From: Pollutimonas harenae
GTDB lineage: Bacteria; Pseudomonadota; Gammaproteobacteria; Burkholderiales; Burkholderiaceae_B
Assembly: GCF_004153685.1 (NCBI RefSeq)
Contig: NZ_SDQD01000002.1
Coordinates: forward strand, 434,001-498,000
Length of the DNA stretch: 64,000 nt
Direction of reading: 5' to 3'
Part shown: positions 1 through 10,206 of the stretch, in pieces
How the letters are laid out: every line of letters starts with the position of its first letter
Numbering within the stretch: position 1 is the stretch's first letter
The notes under the pieces: generated by a model
Database searches by the model: none
What the model saw: only the letters and a program-made list of their open reading frames with translations
Told to the model about the DNA's origin: nothing
Translations under genes and position numbers: made by a program

Positions 1-1
1 C

Positions 2-748
2 ACGGCACGTGAACTGGGCATTATTGACGAGGTGGCAACGCTTGAGCGTGCGGGCCGCGAAGCTGACCTGATTTTTCTGGCGACACCGGTGGGCGCGATT
101 GCCCCGATGTTGGCCGCGCTCAAGCCCTGCCTGCGGGATTCAACCCTGATTACCGATGCGGGCAGCACCAAAGCCGATGTCGTGGCTGCTGCACGCGAAG
201 CGCTGGGCGAGCGCATTAGACAGTTCATTCCAGGTCATCCTATTGCAGGTGCCGAAAAAACAGGTCCAGAAGCCGCTGACCCCGCCTTGTACCGACACCG
301 GAATGTCGTGTTGACACCGCTGCCTGAGAACAGCGGTGGCGATAAGGCCGCGCTGACCAAGATATGGGAACGCTGCGGTGCCAAGGTCATCGTCATGGAA
401 CCCGAAGCGCATGATGCGGCCATGGCCTCTGTCAGTCATGTGCCTCATTTCCTGTCTTCGGTGTTCATGTGGCAGGTTGCCACAGCGCAAGATTCTGATC
501 TGCGCATGCGGTTGGCCGGTAGCGGTTTTCGGGACTTCACCCGTATTGCCGCAGGTTCGCCCGAAGTGTGGCGCGATATTTTCCTGACCAACCGTCCGGC
601 CATCCTGGCCGAGTTACAAGAGGTCAAGGCAGCGTTGGCACGTGCGGAGCTAGCCCTGCAAGATGCGGATGGTCCGGATTTGCAGGATTTTCTGGAGCGT
701 GCAGCACTGGCACGCAGGTTTTGGGGCAGCAGGAGTGGTTTGTCATGA
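2..748 (+). CDS. tyrA: Prephenate dehydrogenase (5' end outside window)
   Basis: Converts prephenate to 4-hydroxyphenylpyruvate in tyrosine synthesis. The frame is open from base 2, so the gene begins upstream of the window and the N-terminal Rossmann dinucleotide motif is missing. What remains matches the TyrA family: the end of the nucleotide-binding fold ([10 protein letters not shown]), the DAGSTK segment, the PGHPIAGAE prephenate-binding stretch, and a helical dimerisation domain with [13 protein letters not shown]. The stop TGA overlaps the aroA ATG by four bases (ATGA), which indicates translational coupling in an aromatic amino acid operon. Other TyrA-type specificities (arogenate) cannot be excluded. 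Confidence 0.93.
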   Translation, partial: TARELGIIDEVATLERAGREADLIFLATPVGAIAPMLAALKPCLRDSTLITDAGSTKADVVAAAREALGERIRQFIPGHPIAGAEKTGPEAADPALYRHRNVVLTPLPENSGGDKAALTKIWERCGAKVIVMEPEAHDAAMASVSHVPHFLSSVFMWQVATAQDSDLRMRLAGSGFRDFTRIAAGSPEVWRDIFLTNRPAILAELQEVKAALARAELALQDADGPDLQDFLERAALARRFWGSRSGLS

Positions 749-2070
749 GTGATGGGTCCAGTTTATGTTTGCCGCCGGTTCGGCTTGCGGCTGGGCAGTT
801 CCGGTTGCCGGGTTCCAAAAGCATTTCCAATCGCGTGTTGTTGCTTGCGGCGCTGGCTGATGGCGTGACGCATCTGGAAGGCCTGCTTGATTCTGATGAC
901 ACGCGTGTGATGCTTGATGCATTGCGGACGCTGGGTGTCGAGGTCGACGCCGATGCTCCGGCAGGCCGCGCACAAGTCCGGGGTTGCGGCGTTTTTCCTG
1001 TCAAGCAGGCCGATTTGTTTCTCGGTAATGCAGGCACTGCGTTCCGGCCCCTGACCGCTGCACTGGCTCTCATGGGAGGCGATTACCGGCTCTCAGGTGT
1101 GCCGCGTATGCACGAGCGTCCTATTGGCGATCTGGTCGATGCCCTGATTGCGCTGGGCGCAGATATCCGTCATACAGGCACGCCGGGCTACCCGCCATTG
1201 ACCCTAGGCAAAGGCAGCATCAGTGCTGGCCGACCAATCTCAATCAAAGGTTCAGTGTCCAGCCAGTTTCTGACTGCCTTGCTGATGGCGGCGCCTATCC
1301 ATACAGGGCAGCAGTCTGCTGATTTGGTCATCGAGGTCGAAGGCGAGCTGATTTCCAAGCCATATATTCTGATTACCCTGAATCTGATGAGTCGGTTTGG
1401 CGTTACGGTCAGGCGTGAAGGTTGGCAGCGTTTCATTATTCCCGCCGGGGCGTGTTATCGGTCTCCGGGTACCCTCACGATCGAGGGCGATGCATCGACA
1501 GCCTCATACTTCATGGCGCTGGGTGCGCTGGGCGGCGGGCCGCTGCATATACAGGGCGCGGGTGCCAACAGCATACAGGGTGACATGGCGTTTGCCGATG
1601 TGGTTGAAGACATGGGGGCCACAGTGGTTCGCCACGCTGATTCGGTCACTGTCAGCGGTGTCAGGGTGGCGGAGGGCGATCGTCTGAAGGCCTTTGATCG
1701 TGATTTCAATTTGATCCCTGATGCCGCCATGACGGCCGCCGCCATGGCACTTTATGCTGATGGACCCTGCACATTGCGCAATATTGCCAGTTGGCGGGTG
1801 AAAGAAACAGATCGTATTGACGCGATGCATGCCGAGCTGGAAAAGCTGGGTGCACAGGTCGAGTCGGGGTCGGACTGGCTGAGGGTGCATCCGGTCGATT
1901 CATCCGCCTGGAAGGCAGCCACCATTAAAACTTACGATGATCATCGTATGGCCATGTGTTTTTCGCTTGCCGCCTTTGGTCCCGTGCCCGTCACGATTCT
2001 TGATCCCGACTGTGTTGGCAAGACTTTTCCCGGCTATTTTTCAGTGTTCAAGGATTTGGTCCAGGCATGA
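745..2070 (+). CDS. aroA: 5-enolpyruvylshikimate-3-phosphate synthase
   Basis: Transfers enolpyruvate from PEP to shikimate 3-phosphate, the sixth step of the shikimate pathway. The 441-residue product is normal for the family. It shows the N-terminal [10 protein letters not shown] phosphate-binding stretch, the [11 protein letters not shown] motif near residues 93-103 and the DDHRMAM signature near residue 398. The frame continues upstream inside tyrA, but the ATG at 745 overlapping the tyrA stop gives the canonical N-terminus. The segment at 94-101 reads GNAGTAFR, as in ordinary class I enzymes. The stop overlaps the cmk start by four bases. Confidence 0.97.
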   Translation: MSDGSSLCLPPVRLAAGQFRLPGSKSISNRVLLLAALADGVTHLEGLLDSDDTRVMLDALRTLGVEVDADAPAGRAQVRGCGVFPVKQADLFLGNAGTAFRPLTAALALMGGDYRLSGVPRMHERPIGDLVDALIALGADIRHTGTPGYPPLTLGKGSISAGRPISIKGSVSSQFLTALLMAAPIHTGQQSADLVIEVEGELISKPYILITLNLMSRFGVTVRREGWQRFIIPAGACYRSPGTLTIEGDASTASYFMALGALGGGPLHIQGAGANSIQGDMAFADVVEDMGATVVRHADSVTVSGVRVAEGDRLKAFDRDFNLIPDAAMTAAAMALYADGPCTLRNIASWRVKETDRIDAMHAELEKLGAQVESGSDWLRVHPVDSSAWKAATIKTYDDHRMAMCFSLAAFGPVPVTILDPDCVGKTFPGYFSVFKDLVQA

Positions 2071-2747
2071 GCAAGCATCCAGCTGTCGTTCCAGTCATCA
2101 CCATAGACGGCCCGACTGCATCGGGCAAGGGAACCATTGCTCATCGCGTCGCCCAGCAACTGGGATGGCATACGCTCGATAGCGGTGCCTTGTACCGTCT
2201 GACCGCATTAGCGGTGCAGCAGCAAGGCGTCGATGCCTTTGATGAGCTCGCGGTCGCCCAAGTCGCCTTGCGGCTCGATGTCGGATTCCAGGGTGAGCAA
2301 GTGTTGTTGTCGGGCCAGGATGTGGCCGCCCTGATACGGCAGGAGAGCGTAGGAAATTTGGCTTCTAAAGTTGCGGCCTATGCGCCGCTGCGGCAAGCAT
2401 TGCTCGAACGACAGCGGGCATTTCGCGTGGCTCCGGGCCTGGTTGCAGATGGTCGGGATATGGGTACAGTGGTCTTTCCCGATGCGCCGTTGAAGGTATT
2501 TTTGGTTGCCGATGTGCAGGCGCGGGCAGAAAGGCGTTGTAAGCAGTTGAAGGAAAAGGGGTTTTCTGCTAATCTAACGGGCTTGCTAGAGGATATGCGT
2601 GCGCGCGATGAGCGCGATCGCAACCGGGCCAATGCGCCGCTTGTTGCGGCACATGATGCCAAAACAGTCGATTCATCGTGCTTGAGTATCGATGAAACGG
2701 TTAAGCAGGTGCTCGACTTATGGTCAGAGGCCTGCAAAAAGGTGTAG
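2067..2747 (+). CDS. cmk: Cytidylate kinase
   Basis: Phosphorylates CMP and dCMP with ATP in the cytoplasm. The 226-residue product begins with the P-loop GPTASGKGT at about residues 14-22. It carries the [10 protein letters not shown] acceptor-site segment, the [20 protein letters not shown] motif and the lid region with RDERDRNR. It is translationally coupled to aroA (ATGA overlap) and precedes rpsA, a conserved proteobacterial arrangement linking nucleotide supply and translation genes. Confidence 0.97.
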   Translation: MSKHPAVVPVITIDGPTASGKGTIAHRVAQQLGWHTLDSGALYRLTALAVQQQGVDAFDELAVAQVALRLDVGFQGEQVLLSGQDVAALIRQESVGNLASKVAAYAPLRQALLERQRAFRVAPGLVADGRDMGTVVFPDAPLKVFLVADVQARAERRCKQLKEKGFSANLTGLLEDMRARDERDRNRANAPLVAAHDAKTVDSSCLSIDETVKQVLDLWSEACKKV

Positions 2748-2927
2748 TTTGCTTTACCGGCGGTACCCGCTATATGCGGTTTTGGTGTTTCGGTGCAGTG
2801 CATGACGGCGGGCGATATTGCCCAATGCGTGCCGGCTGCATCCGGAATTATTTTTTACTCCACTGGGGCCACTTTTATAGCCTTGGTGTGTTTTTAACAG
2901 CCATTTCTGGCTTATGGATTTCATTTA
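2748..2927. other. cmk-rpsA intergenic region
   Basis: This 180-bp gap is the only sizeable break in the operon and should hold a promoter or leader for rpsA. I see a T-rich stretch and a possible -10 (TTATAG at 2875-2880) but no convincing -35, so no promoter is called. A short dyad GGGC-N6-GCCC lies in the middle. No open frame here looks coding. Confidence 0.4.
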
Positions 2928-4643
2928 ATGTCCACCACTCCAACCACTGCTGCCACTGGCGGCGAAAGCTTTGCCGACCTGTTTGCCGAAAGTATCAAAG
3001 ACCAGGACATGAAGTCCGGTGAGGTCATTTCTGCAGAAGTCGTTCGTATTGATCACAATTTTGTCGTTGTCAATGCAGGCCTTAAGTCCGAGGCGCTGAT
3101 CCCACTCGAAGAGTTCCTGAATGATCAGGGCGAGCTTGAAGTCGAAGCCGGTGATTTCGTATCGGTTGCCATCGATTCGCTCGAGAACGGTTACGGCGAC
3201 ACGATTTTGTCGCGTGATCGTGCCAAACGCCTGTCGGCCTGGCTGCAGCTGGAACAAGCCCTGGAATCGGGCGAAATGGTAAACGGCACCATTACTGGCA
3301 AAGTAAAGGGTGGCCTCACCGTCATGACCAACGGCATCCGCGCTTTCCTGCCGGGTTCGCTGGTTGATCTGCGCCCCGTCAAGGACACTACCCCCTACGA
3401 GGGTAAGACCATGGAGTTCAAGGTCATCAAGCTCGATCGCAAGCGCAACAACGTCGTGCTGTCGCGCCGCGCCGTGCTTGAAGCCAGCATGGGCGAAGAG
3501 CGTCAGAAGCTCCTGGAAACCCTCAGCGAAGGCGCTGTGGTCAAGGGCGTGGTCAAGAACATCACCGACTACGGTGCGTTTGTCGACCTGGGCGGTATCG
3601 ACGGTCTGTTGCACATCACCGACATGGCATGGCGCCGTGTCCGTCATCCTTCCGAAGTTCTGCAAGTCGGTCAGGAAGTCGAAGCCAAAGTGCTCAAGTT
3701 CGACCAGGAAAAGAGCCGCGTCTCGCTGGGCGTCAAGCAATTGGGCGAAGATCCATGGGTCGGTCTGGCCCGTCGCTATCCCCAAAGCACTCGCCTGTTC
3801 GGCAAGGTTACCAACCTCACCGACTATGGTGCGTTCGTTGAAGTCGAAGCCGGCATCGAAGGCCTGGTTCACGTTTCCGAAATGGACTGGACCAACAAGA
3901 ACGTCGACCCACGCAAGGTTGTTACCTTGGGCGAAGAAGTCGAAGTCATGGTTCTGGAAATCGACGAAGACCGTCGCCGTATTTCCCTGGGCATGAAGCA
4001 GTGCCGTGCCAACCCATGGGAAGAGTTCTCCATCAACTTCAAGCGTGGCGACAAAGTCCGCGGCGCAATCAAGTCGATTACCGACTTCGGTGTGTTCGTT
4101 GGCTTGCCTGGCGGCATCGATGGTCTGGTCCACTTGTCCGATCTGTCCTGGACTGAAACCGGTGAAGAAGCTGTTCGCAATTTCAAGAAGGGCGACGAAA
4201 TCGATGCAGTGGTTCTGGGTATCGATACCGACAAGGAACGCATCTCGCTGGGTATCAAGCAGCTGGAAGGCGATCCCTTCAACAACTTCGTGGCTACCTA
4301 CGACAAGGGTGCTGTTGTTCCCGGCGTGATCAAATCGGTAGAAGCCCGGGGTGCTGTAGTAACCCTGTCGGTTGACGTCGAGGGTTATCTGCGCGCTTCT
4401 GAAATTTCAGCCGGCCGCGTCGAAGACGCCAGCACCGTGCTGAACGTGGGCGACTCAGTCGAAACCATGATCATCAACATCGACCGCAAGACGCGTTCGA
4501 TCCAGTTGTCGATCAAGGCGCGCGACAATGCCGAAACAGCCGATACCATCCAGCGCATGTCCGATGCCAGCGCTTCGTCAGGTACAACCAACCTGGGTGC
4601 TTTGCTGAAGGCCAAGCTTGACCAGGCGCGCGACGACGGTTAA
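2928..4643 (+). CDS. rpsA: 30S ribosomal protein S1
   Basis: S1 binds mRNA leaders and helps load structured messages onto the 30S subunit. The 571-residue protein has the six consecutive S1 (OB-fold) repeats expected for proteobacterial S1, at roughly residues 21-87, 105-171, 192-260, 277-347, 364-434 and 451-519. Recurrent [18 protein letters not shown]-like segments mark repeats 3-5. Codon use is strongly biased, as in a highly expressed gene. ihfB follows five bases after its stop. Confidence 0.98.
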   Translation: MSTTPTTAATGGESFADLFAESIKDQDMKSGEVISAEVVRIDHNFVVVNAGLKSEALIPLEEFLNDQGELEVEAGDFVSVAIDSLENGYGDTILSRDRAKRLSAWLQLEQALESGEMVNGTITGKVKGGLTVMTNGIRAFLPGSLVDLRPVKDTTPYEGKTMEFKVIKLDRKRNNVVLSRRAVLEASMGEERQKLLETLSEGAVVKGVVKNITDYGAFVDLGGIDGLLHITDMAWRRVRHPSEVLQVGQEVEAKVLKFDQEKSRVSLGVKQLGEDPWVGLARRYPQSTRLFGKVTNLTDYGAFVEVEAGIEGLVHVSEMDWTNKNVDPRKVVTLGEEVEVMVLEIDEDRRRISLGMKQCRANPWEEFSINFKRGDKVRGAIKSITDFGVFVGLPGGIDGLVHLSDLSWTETGEEAVRNFKKGDEIDAVVLGIDTDKERISLGIKQLEGDPFNNFVATYDKGAVVPGVIKSVEARGAVVTLSVDVEGYLRASEISAGRVEDASTVLNVGDSVETMIINIDRKTRSIQLSIKARDNAETADTIQRMSDASASSGTTNLGALLKAKLDQARDDG

Positions 4644-4648
4644 TTGGC

Positions 4649-5008
4649 GTGACAAAGTCGGAACTGATAGCGATACTTGCTAGCCGTTACCCGCAATTGG
4701 CGGCGCGTGATACTGATTACGCCGTCAAGACGGTGCTCGATGCCATGACCCAGGCTTTGGCCTCTGGTCAGCGCATCGAGATCCGTGGGTTCGGGAGCTT
4801 CTCCCTGTCCGAGCGGGCACCGCGCATAGGTCGCAACCCCAAGTCCGGTGAAAAAGTACAGGTTCCTGGTAAACAGGTACCGCACTTCAAGCCAGGCAAA
4901 GAGTTGCGCGAGCGCGTTGACTCGGCTTACGACCAAGAGACCGAATCGGCTGCCGACGAGTCTATCTTCACTTTGGGTCAATTCAACACGCGCATCATGC
5001 ACGGCTGA
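4649..5008 (+). CDS. ihfB: Integration host factor beta subunit
   Basis: DNA-bending nucleoid protein that works as a heterodimer with IHF-alpha. The GTG at 4649 gives the canonical MTKSELI N-terminus; no strong ribosome-binding site is visible, so translation is probably coupled to rpsA. The HU/IHF fold and the DNA-inserting arm ([14 protein letters not shown]) are clear. At 119 residues it is about 25 longer than E. coli IhfB. The extra C-terminal tail is acidic ([10 protein letters not shown]) and ends in NTRIMHG. A strong terminator follows. Confidence 0.96.
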   Translation: MTKSELIAILASRYPQLAARDTDYAVKTVLDAMTQALASGQRIEIRGFGSFSLSERAPRIGRNPKSGEKVQVPGKQVPHFKPGKELRERVDSAYDQETESAADESIFTLGQFNTRIMHG

Positions 5009-5044
5009 TTGATTCGCCTTTTGGCCTCTTTGGGCCATGCATGC

Positions 5045-5088
5045 AAGAAAGCAGATCCTCCTTCAGGAAGATCTGCTTTCTTTTTTTT
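5045..5088 (+). terminator. Rho-independent terminator after ihfB
   Basis: A 13-bp perfect stem (AAGAAAGCAGATC at 5045-5057 with its complement at 5070-5082), with a short inner TCC/GGA pairing, runs into eight T residues at 5081-5088. It closes the rpsA-ihfB transcript before lapA. Confidence 0.93.
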
Positions 5089-5160
5089 GGCCTCTCCGGG
5101 GGGCATGGAGGGCGATTCCCCTTACAATTGCCTAATTCCGGGATTATTGGAGAACTCGTT

Positions 5161-5484
5161 ATGCGTTATGTGGTTTGGATACTCAGGCTCGTGGTCTTTA
5201 TCGTCGTGCTGATGTTCGCACTCAAAAATACCGGGCTAGTAGATGTGCGCTTTTTTGCCGACCATATGGTGACAGGTGTGCCTCTGATTGTGGTTATGCT
5301 GGTGGTATTCGTGCTCGGGGCCTTGTTCGGGTTCTTGCTCGCCGCGCCAGCCATTATGCGCAAGCGACGCGAAGCGGCGCGCCTGCGGCGCGAGCTTGCC
5401 AAGCTCGACACCAAATCCACATCAAACAGCGTGCCTCCCAGTTCGGTGGCACCAGAAACTGTCGCACCATTGGCTCCCTTGTAA
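5161..5484 (+). CDS. lapA: Lipopolysaccharide assembly protein A
   Basis: Small inner-membrane protein (107 residues, DUF1049) that in E. coli works with LapB to control LpxC turnover and LPS synthesis. Two hydrophobic spans are seen, about residues 3-22 and 39-62, followed by a basic helix (MRKRREAARLRREL) and a low-complexity Ser/Pro tail. The frame is open further upstream, but GGAGAA at 5149 and the position of the first membrane span select the ATG at 5161. lapB follows 20 bases downstream. Confidence 0.92.
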   Translation: MRYVVWILRLVVFIVVLMFALKNTGLVDVRFFADHMVTGVPLIVVMLVVFVLGALFGFLLAAPAIMRKRREAARLRRELAKLDTKSTSNSVPPSSVAPETVAPLAPL

Positions 5485-5504
5485 CTTGCACCGAGGCTTA
5501 ATAA

Positions 5505-6770
5505 GTGGATTTTGAACCGTGGTGGTTAATTTTCGTGCCTCTTTTGTTCGCGCTCGGCTGGATAGCCGCGCGTGTCGATATCAGGCAAATGCTTTCCGAA
5601 ACGCGCTCCTTGCCAAATTCGTATTTCAAGGGACTCAACTTCTTATTGAACGAAGAGCCTGATCGTGCCATCGATGCTTTTGTCGAAGTCGCCAAGCTCG
5701 ATCCAGAAACCACTGAGCTGCACTTTGCCCTGGGCAGTCTGTTCCGCCGCCGAGGTGAAATGGAGCGGGCCATCCGGGTGCATCAAAGCTTGCTCTCGCG
5801 CGCAGACTTGCCGCAGGCCGATCGTGAAAATGCACAGCACGAGCTGGCTCAGGATTTTCTCAAGGCAGGCATGCTGGACCGGGCCGAGCAAGCTTTCGAG
5901 CAGGTCCTCGATACCCGCTTTGCCGTGCCTGCGGTACGTGCCCTGATACGCATCTACGAATCCGAGCACGATTGGCCACGCGCCATCGAGGCGGTTAAAC
6001 GACTCCGTGCCCTGGTTGACGAACCTGTACCGCAGCTGGTGCATTATCAATGCGAAAGGGCCGTCAGTGCCTTGACGGCCCAGACGCCCGATCTGGCTGC
6101 CGCAGATGCGGCCCTGGATGAGGCTGATCATGCGGCCGGGGCCTTGCGGGGACAAAGCAAGGGGCAGGCGTCTGAAGCACGTATAGCCATGCTGCGCGCG
6201 CATCTGGCCCGACTAGGCAATCAGCCCGAGCGCGAGCGCAGCTATCTGGAATCCGTTCTGACGACTGCGCCCGAATACGCCAGCCTGGTGGCCGCCGACT
6301 TGCTTGAAAGCTACCGGCGCATGGGCCAACAAAAGGAAGGCCTGCAAGTACTGCAGTCGCACTATATGCGCTATCCGTCGCTGGATACCTTCAATGTGGT
6401 ATTTCGAGAATTAAGAGCCCAACAAGGCCATGGTCCCGCATGGGCATTTGCGCGCGACGCTTTGCGCATGCATCCATCGCTACTCGGTCTCGATCGTTTG
6501 CTGGAGGCTGAGCTGGCGGTCTATGACGCCGACAAGGCCACCGAACGCAGCCCAGCCCAAGGCAGTGCAACGACCGATAATGTTCAGTCCGACATCGTGC
6601 CAGGCGCCGACCTGAGCCTGTTGCGTTCGCTCATACACAAGCATACTCAAAGACTCGATCGCTATGCCTGTCGGGTATGCGGCTTCGAGGCCCGGCACTT
6701 TTATTGGCAATGTCCGGGATGTAATTCGTGGGAAACCTACGCTCCCCGCCGTCTGGAGGAAATCAAATGA
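5505..6770 (+). CDS. lapB: Lipopolysaccharide assembly protein B (TPR protein)
   Basis: Inner-membrane anchored TPR protein that in E. coli delivers LpxC to the FtsH protease and coordinates LPS assembly. The GTG start gives an N-terminal membrane anchor (residues about 5-22, PWWLIFVPLLFALGW). Helical TPR repeats follow, and then a C-terminal rubredoxin-like metal site with Cys389, Cys392, Cys403 and Cys406. The 421-residue length fits the beta-proteobacterial family. Its stop overlaps the start of rfaE1, placing LPS quality control and heptose synthesis in one transcript. Confidence 0.95.
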   Translation: MDFEPWWLIFVPLLFALGWIAARVDIRQMLSETRSLPNSYFKGLNFLLNEEPDRAIDAFVEVAKLDPETTELHFALGSLFRRRGEMERAIRVHQSLLSRADLPQADRENAQHELAQDFLKAGMLDRAEQAFEQVLDTRFAVPAVRALIRIYESEHDWPRAIEAVKRLRALVDEPVPQLVHYQCERAVSALTAQTPDLAAADAALDEADHAAGALRGQSKGQASEARIAMLRAHLARLGNQPERERSYLESVLTTAPEYASLVAADLLESYRRMGQQKEGLQVLQSHYMRYPSLDTFNVVFRELRAQQGHGPAWAFARDALRMHPSLLGLDRLLEAELAVYDADKATERSPAQGSATTDNVQSDIVPGADLSLLRSLIHKHTQRLDRYACRVCGFEARHFYWQCPGCNSWETYAPRRLEEIK

Positions 6771-7696
6771 TGCCGTTCCCGGCAGAGGCAGTCAGCCGCG
6801 TCAAAGTATTGGTGGCCGGCGATATCATGCTGGACCGCTATTGGTTCGGCGAAGTCGATCGTATTTCACCCGAGGCGCCTGTTCCGGTGGTGCGCGTAGC
6901 CCGCCGTGAGGATCGTCTGGGTGGTGCTGCCAACGTGGCGCGCAATATTGTGGCATTGGGTGCGCAGGCCAGCCTGCTGGGCATCGTGGGTGGTGATGAG
7001 GCGGGAGGCAAGGTTCGCGATCTGGCCCGCGAGGCAGGTATCAATTCTTGCCTGGTGGTCGACAATGACTTGCCGACCACTCTCAAAATGCGTGTGATGG
7101 GGCGGCAGCAGCAGTTGTTGCGCGTAGATTTCGAAGAAGGCCCGGGCGTTCAGGCGCTGGCCAAGCTCGAAGCCCAGGCCAAGCAGCTGATTGCACAACA
7201 CGATATGCTGGTCTTGTCCGATTATGCCAAAGGGGCGTTGTCGCAGGTCGAGGCCCTGATTGGGGCCGCCCGCGAGGCAGGTGTCCCCGTGCTGGTCGAT
7301 CCCAAAGGCCATCTGTATCAGCGTTATCGCGGCGCCAGCATTATCACCCCCAACCGTCTCGAGATGCAAGAGGCTGTTGGCCGTTGGCATAGCGAAGAAG
7401 AGCTTGAGCAGCGGGCGCAGGCCCTACGCCAGGAACTGGAGCTGGATGCTTTGCTGGTGACTCGTTCCGAGCAGGGCATGACGCTTTTCACTCAGGACGG
7501 TCGCCAGCATACCGACGCCTATGCGCATGAAGTATTTGATGTGTCGGGGGCAGGCGATACGGTGCTGGCTGCCTTGGCCGTAACCAAAGCATCCGGCATG
7601 AGCTGGTTTGATGCTGTCTTGTGGGCTAACCGTGCCGGTGGCCTGGTGGTGGGTAAATTGGGTACGTCGGTTGTTACAGCAGGAGAACTTTCATGA
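6767..7696 (+). CDS. rfaE1: D-glycero-beta-D-manno-heptose-7-phosphate kinase
   Basis: Phosphorylates heptose 7-phosphate at C1 on the way to ADP-heptose for the LPS inner core. The 309-residue product is the PfkB-type kinase half only; the nucleotidyltransferase half found in bifunctional HldE is absent and must be encoded elsewhere. Seen motifs are the N-terminal [13 protein letters not shown], the GGAANVARN loop and the catalytic DVSGAGDTV near residue 260. GGAGGA at 6755-6760 precedes adjacent ATGs at 6767 and 6770; either could be used. Confidence 0.95.
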   Translation: MMPFPAEAVSRVKVLVAGDIMLDRYWFGEVDRISPEAPVPVVRVARREDRLGGAANVARNIVALGAQASLLGIVGGDEAGGKVRDLAREAGINSCLVVDNDLPTTLKMRVMGRQQQLLRVDFEEGPGVQALAKLEAQAKQLIAQHDMLVLSDYAKGALSQVEALIGAAREAGVPVLVDPKGHLYQRYRGASIITPNRLEMQEAVGRWHSEEELEQRAQALRQELELDALLVTRSEQGMTLFTQDGRQHTDAYAHEVFDVSGAGDTVLAALAVTKASGMSWFDAVLWANRAGGLVVGKLGTSVVTAGELS

Positions 7697-8688
7697 TTAT
7701 TGTTACCGGAGGCGCCGGCTTTATCGGCAGCAATATTGTGCGCGGCCTCAATCAGCGCGGCTATACCGATATTCTGGTGGTCGATGACTTGACTGAAGGC
7801 GATAAGTTTCGGAACCTGGTTGACGGCCAGATTGCCGACTATCTCGATAAAGATGATTTCAGGCAGCGTGTGTCCCAAGGCCAGTTTTCCAATATCGAAG
7901 CGGTTTTCCATCAGGGAGCATGTTCAGATACCACCGAGCGCAACGGGCAGTACATGCTCGATAACAACTATCGCGTTACGCTTGAGCTCTTTCAATTTTG
8001 CCAGGCCGGCAAGATACCGTTCATATATGCCTCGTCGGCCGCTGTCTATGGGGCGGGGCCTGTCTATGTCGAAAATGCGTTGTACGAATCGCCGCTGAAC
8101 GTTTACGGCTATTCCAAGTATTTGTTCGATCAGGTGTTGCGACGCCAGCTTCAAACGCTGACAGCACCCGTAGTGGGGCTGCGCTATTTCAATGTTTACG
8201 GTCCCAATGAGCAACACAAGGGCCGCATGGCATCGGTGGCCTTCCACAACATGAATCAGTTCCGATCAGAAGGACACGTACGTCTGTTTGGTGGCTGGGA
8301 TGGTTATGTCGATGGTGGTCAGATGCGCGATTTCATCCATATCGACGATGTGGTCAATGTAAATCTGCATTTTCTCGATCACCCTGAAAAAACAGGTGTC
8401 TTCAATTGCGGCACAGGTCGGGCCCAGCCATTCAACGATGTGGCAAGCTCAGTCGTGAACACATTCCGTCTTGGCAAAGGCAAGCCGGTTTTGTCTTTGC
8501 CGGAGTTGGTCGAGCAGGGTTTGATTCGCTATATCGAGTTTCCGGACGATCTCAAAGGGCGCTACCAAAGTCATACGCAGGCTGACCTGACTCAATTGCG
8601 CGCGGCCGGCTACGAACAGCCATTTCGCGATGTGCAGCAGGGCGTGAGCGAATACGTCAAATTCCTGCTGGAGCAGGGCAGAGTCTAG
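7693..8688 (+). CDS. hldD: ADP-L-glycero-D-manno-heptose 6-epimerase
   Basis: Epimerises ADP-D-glycero-D-manno-heptose to the L-glycero form used for the LPS core. It is a 331-residue extended SDR enzyme. The NADP-binding GGAGFIGSN lies at residues 6-14, the catalytic tyrosine/lysine pair is in [10 protein letters not shown], and the substrate loop reads [14 protein letters not shown]. The start overlaps the rfaE1 stop (ATGA) and is preceded by AGGAG, so the two heptose genes are co-translated. Confidence 0.97.
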   Translation: MIIVTGGAGFIGSNIVRGLNQRGYTDILVVDDLTEGDKFRNLVDGQIADYLDKDDFRQRVSQGQFSNIEAVFHQGACSDTTERNGQYMLDNNYRVTLELFQFCQAGKIPFIYASSAAVYGAGPVYVENALYESPLNVYGYSKYLFDQVLRRQLQTLTAPVVGLRYFNVYGPNEQHKGRMASVAFHNMNQFRSEGHVRLFGGWDGYVDGGQMRDFIHIDDVVNVNLHFLDHPEKTGVFNCGTGRAQPFNDVASSVVNTFRLGKGKPVLSLPELVEQGLIRYIEFPDDLKGRYQSHTQADLTQLRAAGYEQPFRDVQQGVSEYVKFLLEQGRV

Positions 8689-8695
8689 CCAGATA

Positions 8696-8717
8696 GACTG
8701 CGCGCCGACTGCGCGCC
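8696..8717. repeat. Tandem 11-bp direct repeat
   Basis: GACTGCGCGCC occurs twice in immediate tandem just after the hldD stop. No U-tract follows, so it is not a standard terminator. It may be a chance duplication. Confidence 0.5.
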
Positions 8718-8828
8718 CCATACCATCCACCGGTAGCTGTACGCATGGATCAATTGCCGTCTTGCGGCTATCGGGCTGCGGGCATTGTGGCGATCATGAC
8801 AGTTCTTTTCCACACCAGGAGGCTGCTC

Positions 8829-9239
8829 ATGAATCCGTTTACTGAATCTACTGTGGCAAGGCCATTGGCTGAGGGCGTATGTTCCCGATTTAATGGTGCT
8901 GCCACAGCCATGCGTCGCCGCAAGCGGCGTGCTTTGCTAGGGCTTACACTGGGTGTGCTTACCGGCCTTGCCTTGCCCGCCGGGGTACATGCGCTGGACG
9001 TCAATACTGCCACGCAAGAACAACTGCTCGGCGTGCGCGGTATAGGCCCGAAAACGGCAAAAATCATCATAGAAGAACGTTCGCGCGCAGGCCGCTACGA
9101 CTCGCTTGAAGATTTATCTGACCGGGTCAAGGGTATAGGGCCCAAAAAGGCGGCAGCCTTGCAGGCCGCAGGCCTGACCGCTGGCGCCAGTCTGTCTCAG
9201 CCCAAGAATCCGTCTACCCCCAAAACCAGGCCTAAATAA
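8829..9239 (+). CDS. Secreted helix-hairpin-helix (ComEA-like) protein
   Basis: A 136-residue protein with an unusually long N-region, then a basic stretch (MRRRKRRALL), a hydrophobic signal segment at about residues 36-55 and a signal-peptidase-like site (VHA-LD). The exported part starts with LDVNTATQEQLLGVRGIGPKTAKIII, the ComEA-type (HhH)2 fold, followed by GIGPKKAAALQ and a basic Pro/Lys tail. ComEA proteins bind incoming DNA in the periplasm during transformation. AGGAGG at 8817-8822 selects the ATG at 8829 over one at 8745. A DNA-binding role is inferred from the fold only. Confidence 0.85.
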   Translation: MNPFTESTVARPLAEGVCSRFNGAATAMRRRKRRALLGLTLGVLTGLALPAGVHALDVNTATQEQLLGVRGIGPKTAKIIIEERSRAGRYDSLEDLSDRVKGIGPKKAAALQAAGLTAGASLSQPKNPSTPKTRPK

Positions 9240-9300
9240 TTTCATTGCAGTCCGCCAGGCCGTAGTGTTGTTGTCAGGTGCTAGGGTGTATGATTTCCGC

Positions 9301-10206
9301 ATGAAAAAATACCAGACTATCGAAGACACCATTGGCGCAACCCCGCTTGTACGACTGCAGCGTATCCCTGGCGACGCTGGTGAGCCGCGCGGTAATGTTA
9401 TTTTGGCCAAGCTCGAGGGCAATAACCCCGCCGGCTCCGTCAAAGACCGTGCCGCCAGCTCCATGATACGGCAGGCCGAAGCGCGCGGCGAGATCAAGCC
9501 GGGCGATACGCTTATCGAGGCCACCAGCGGCAATACGGGTATTGCACTGGCCATGACGGCGGCGGTACGGGGGTACAAAATGATTCTTATCATGCCCGAC
9601 AACCTTTCGGTTGAACGGCGTGCCTCCATGACGGCATATGGCGCCGAACTCATCCTCACACCGGCCAAAGAGGGTGGTATGGAATATGCCCGTGACCTGG
9701 CCGACAAGATGCAGGCAGACGGCAAGGGAAAGGTACTTGATCAGTTCGCCAATGCCGATAACCCCTTGGCTCATATCGAAACCACCGGCCCTGAGCTCTG
9801 GCAGCAAACCGACGGGCAGATTACTCACTTCGTGAGTGCCATGGGCACGACCGGAACCATCATGGGAGTAGGGCAGTATTTGCGCTCAAAGAATTCGGCT
9901 ATACAAGTCGTGGGTGCGCAACCCGCCGAAGGGTCCCAAATTCCGGGCATACGTAAATGGCCCGAAGCCTATCAGCCCAAAATTTATCAGCCCAAGCAGG
10001 TTGACCAGTTCGAGCTGATCAGTCAGGACGAAGCCGAAACCATGGCCCGCCGGCTGGCTGCCGAAGAAGGCATTTTCGGCGGTATTTCATCGGCAGGCGC
10101 ATTGGTTGCAGCCACCCGTGTGGCAGCGCAAGTCAGTAATGCCACCATCGTTTTTATTGTGTGTGACCGGGGCGACCGCTATTTATCTACCGGTGTATTC
10201 AATTAG
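9301..10206 (+). CDS. cysM: Cysteine synthase B
   Basis: PLP enzyme that makes cysteine (or S-sulfocysteine from thiosulfate) from O-acetylserine. It is 301 residues long. The PLP lysine is in NPAGSVKDRAA, the substrate loop in EATSGNTGIALA and the phosphate-binding loop in SAMGTTGTIMG. Length and the RKWPEAYQPKIY segment fit CysM rather than CysK. A TATGAT at 9289-9294 would place transcription initiation near the ATG itself, and no ribosome-binding site is visible, so a leaderless message is possible. The 3' end overlaps convergent mltB by eight bases. Confidence 0.95.
   Translation: MKKYQTIEDTIGATPLVRLQRIPGDAGEPRGNVILAKLEGNNPAGSVKDRAASSMIRQAEARGEIKPGDTLIEATSGNTGIALAMTAAVRGYKMILIMPDNLSVERRASMTAYGAELILTPAKEGGMEYARDLADKMQADGKGKVLDQFANADNPLAHIETTGPELWQQTDGQITHFVSAMGTTGTIMGVGQYLRSKNSAIQVVGAQPAEGSQIPGIRKWPEAYQPKIYQPKQVDQFELISQDEAETMARRLAAEEGIFGGISSAGALVAATRVAAQVSNATIVFIVCDRGDRYLSTGVFN

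Noticed and set aside
2868-2880. A -10-like TTATAG as the rpsA promoter
   Set aside because: No acceptable -35 is found at 16-18 bp, so a specific promoter call is not justified.
2925-4133. A 402-codon open frame on the minus strand opposite rpsA
   Set aside because: It mirrors the third-position bias of the highly expressed rpsA gene. The translation is Ala/Phe/Asp-rich with no recognisable domain, and it has no ribosome-binding site.
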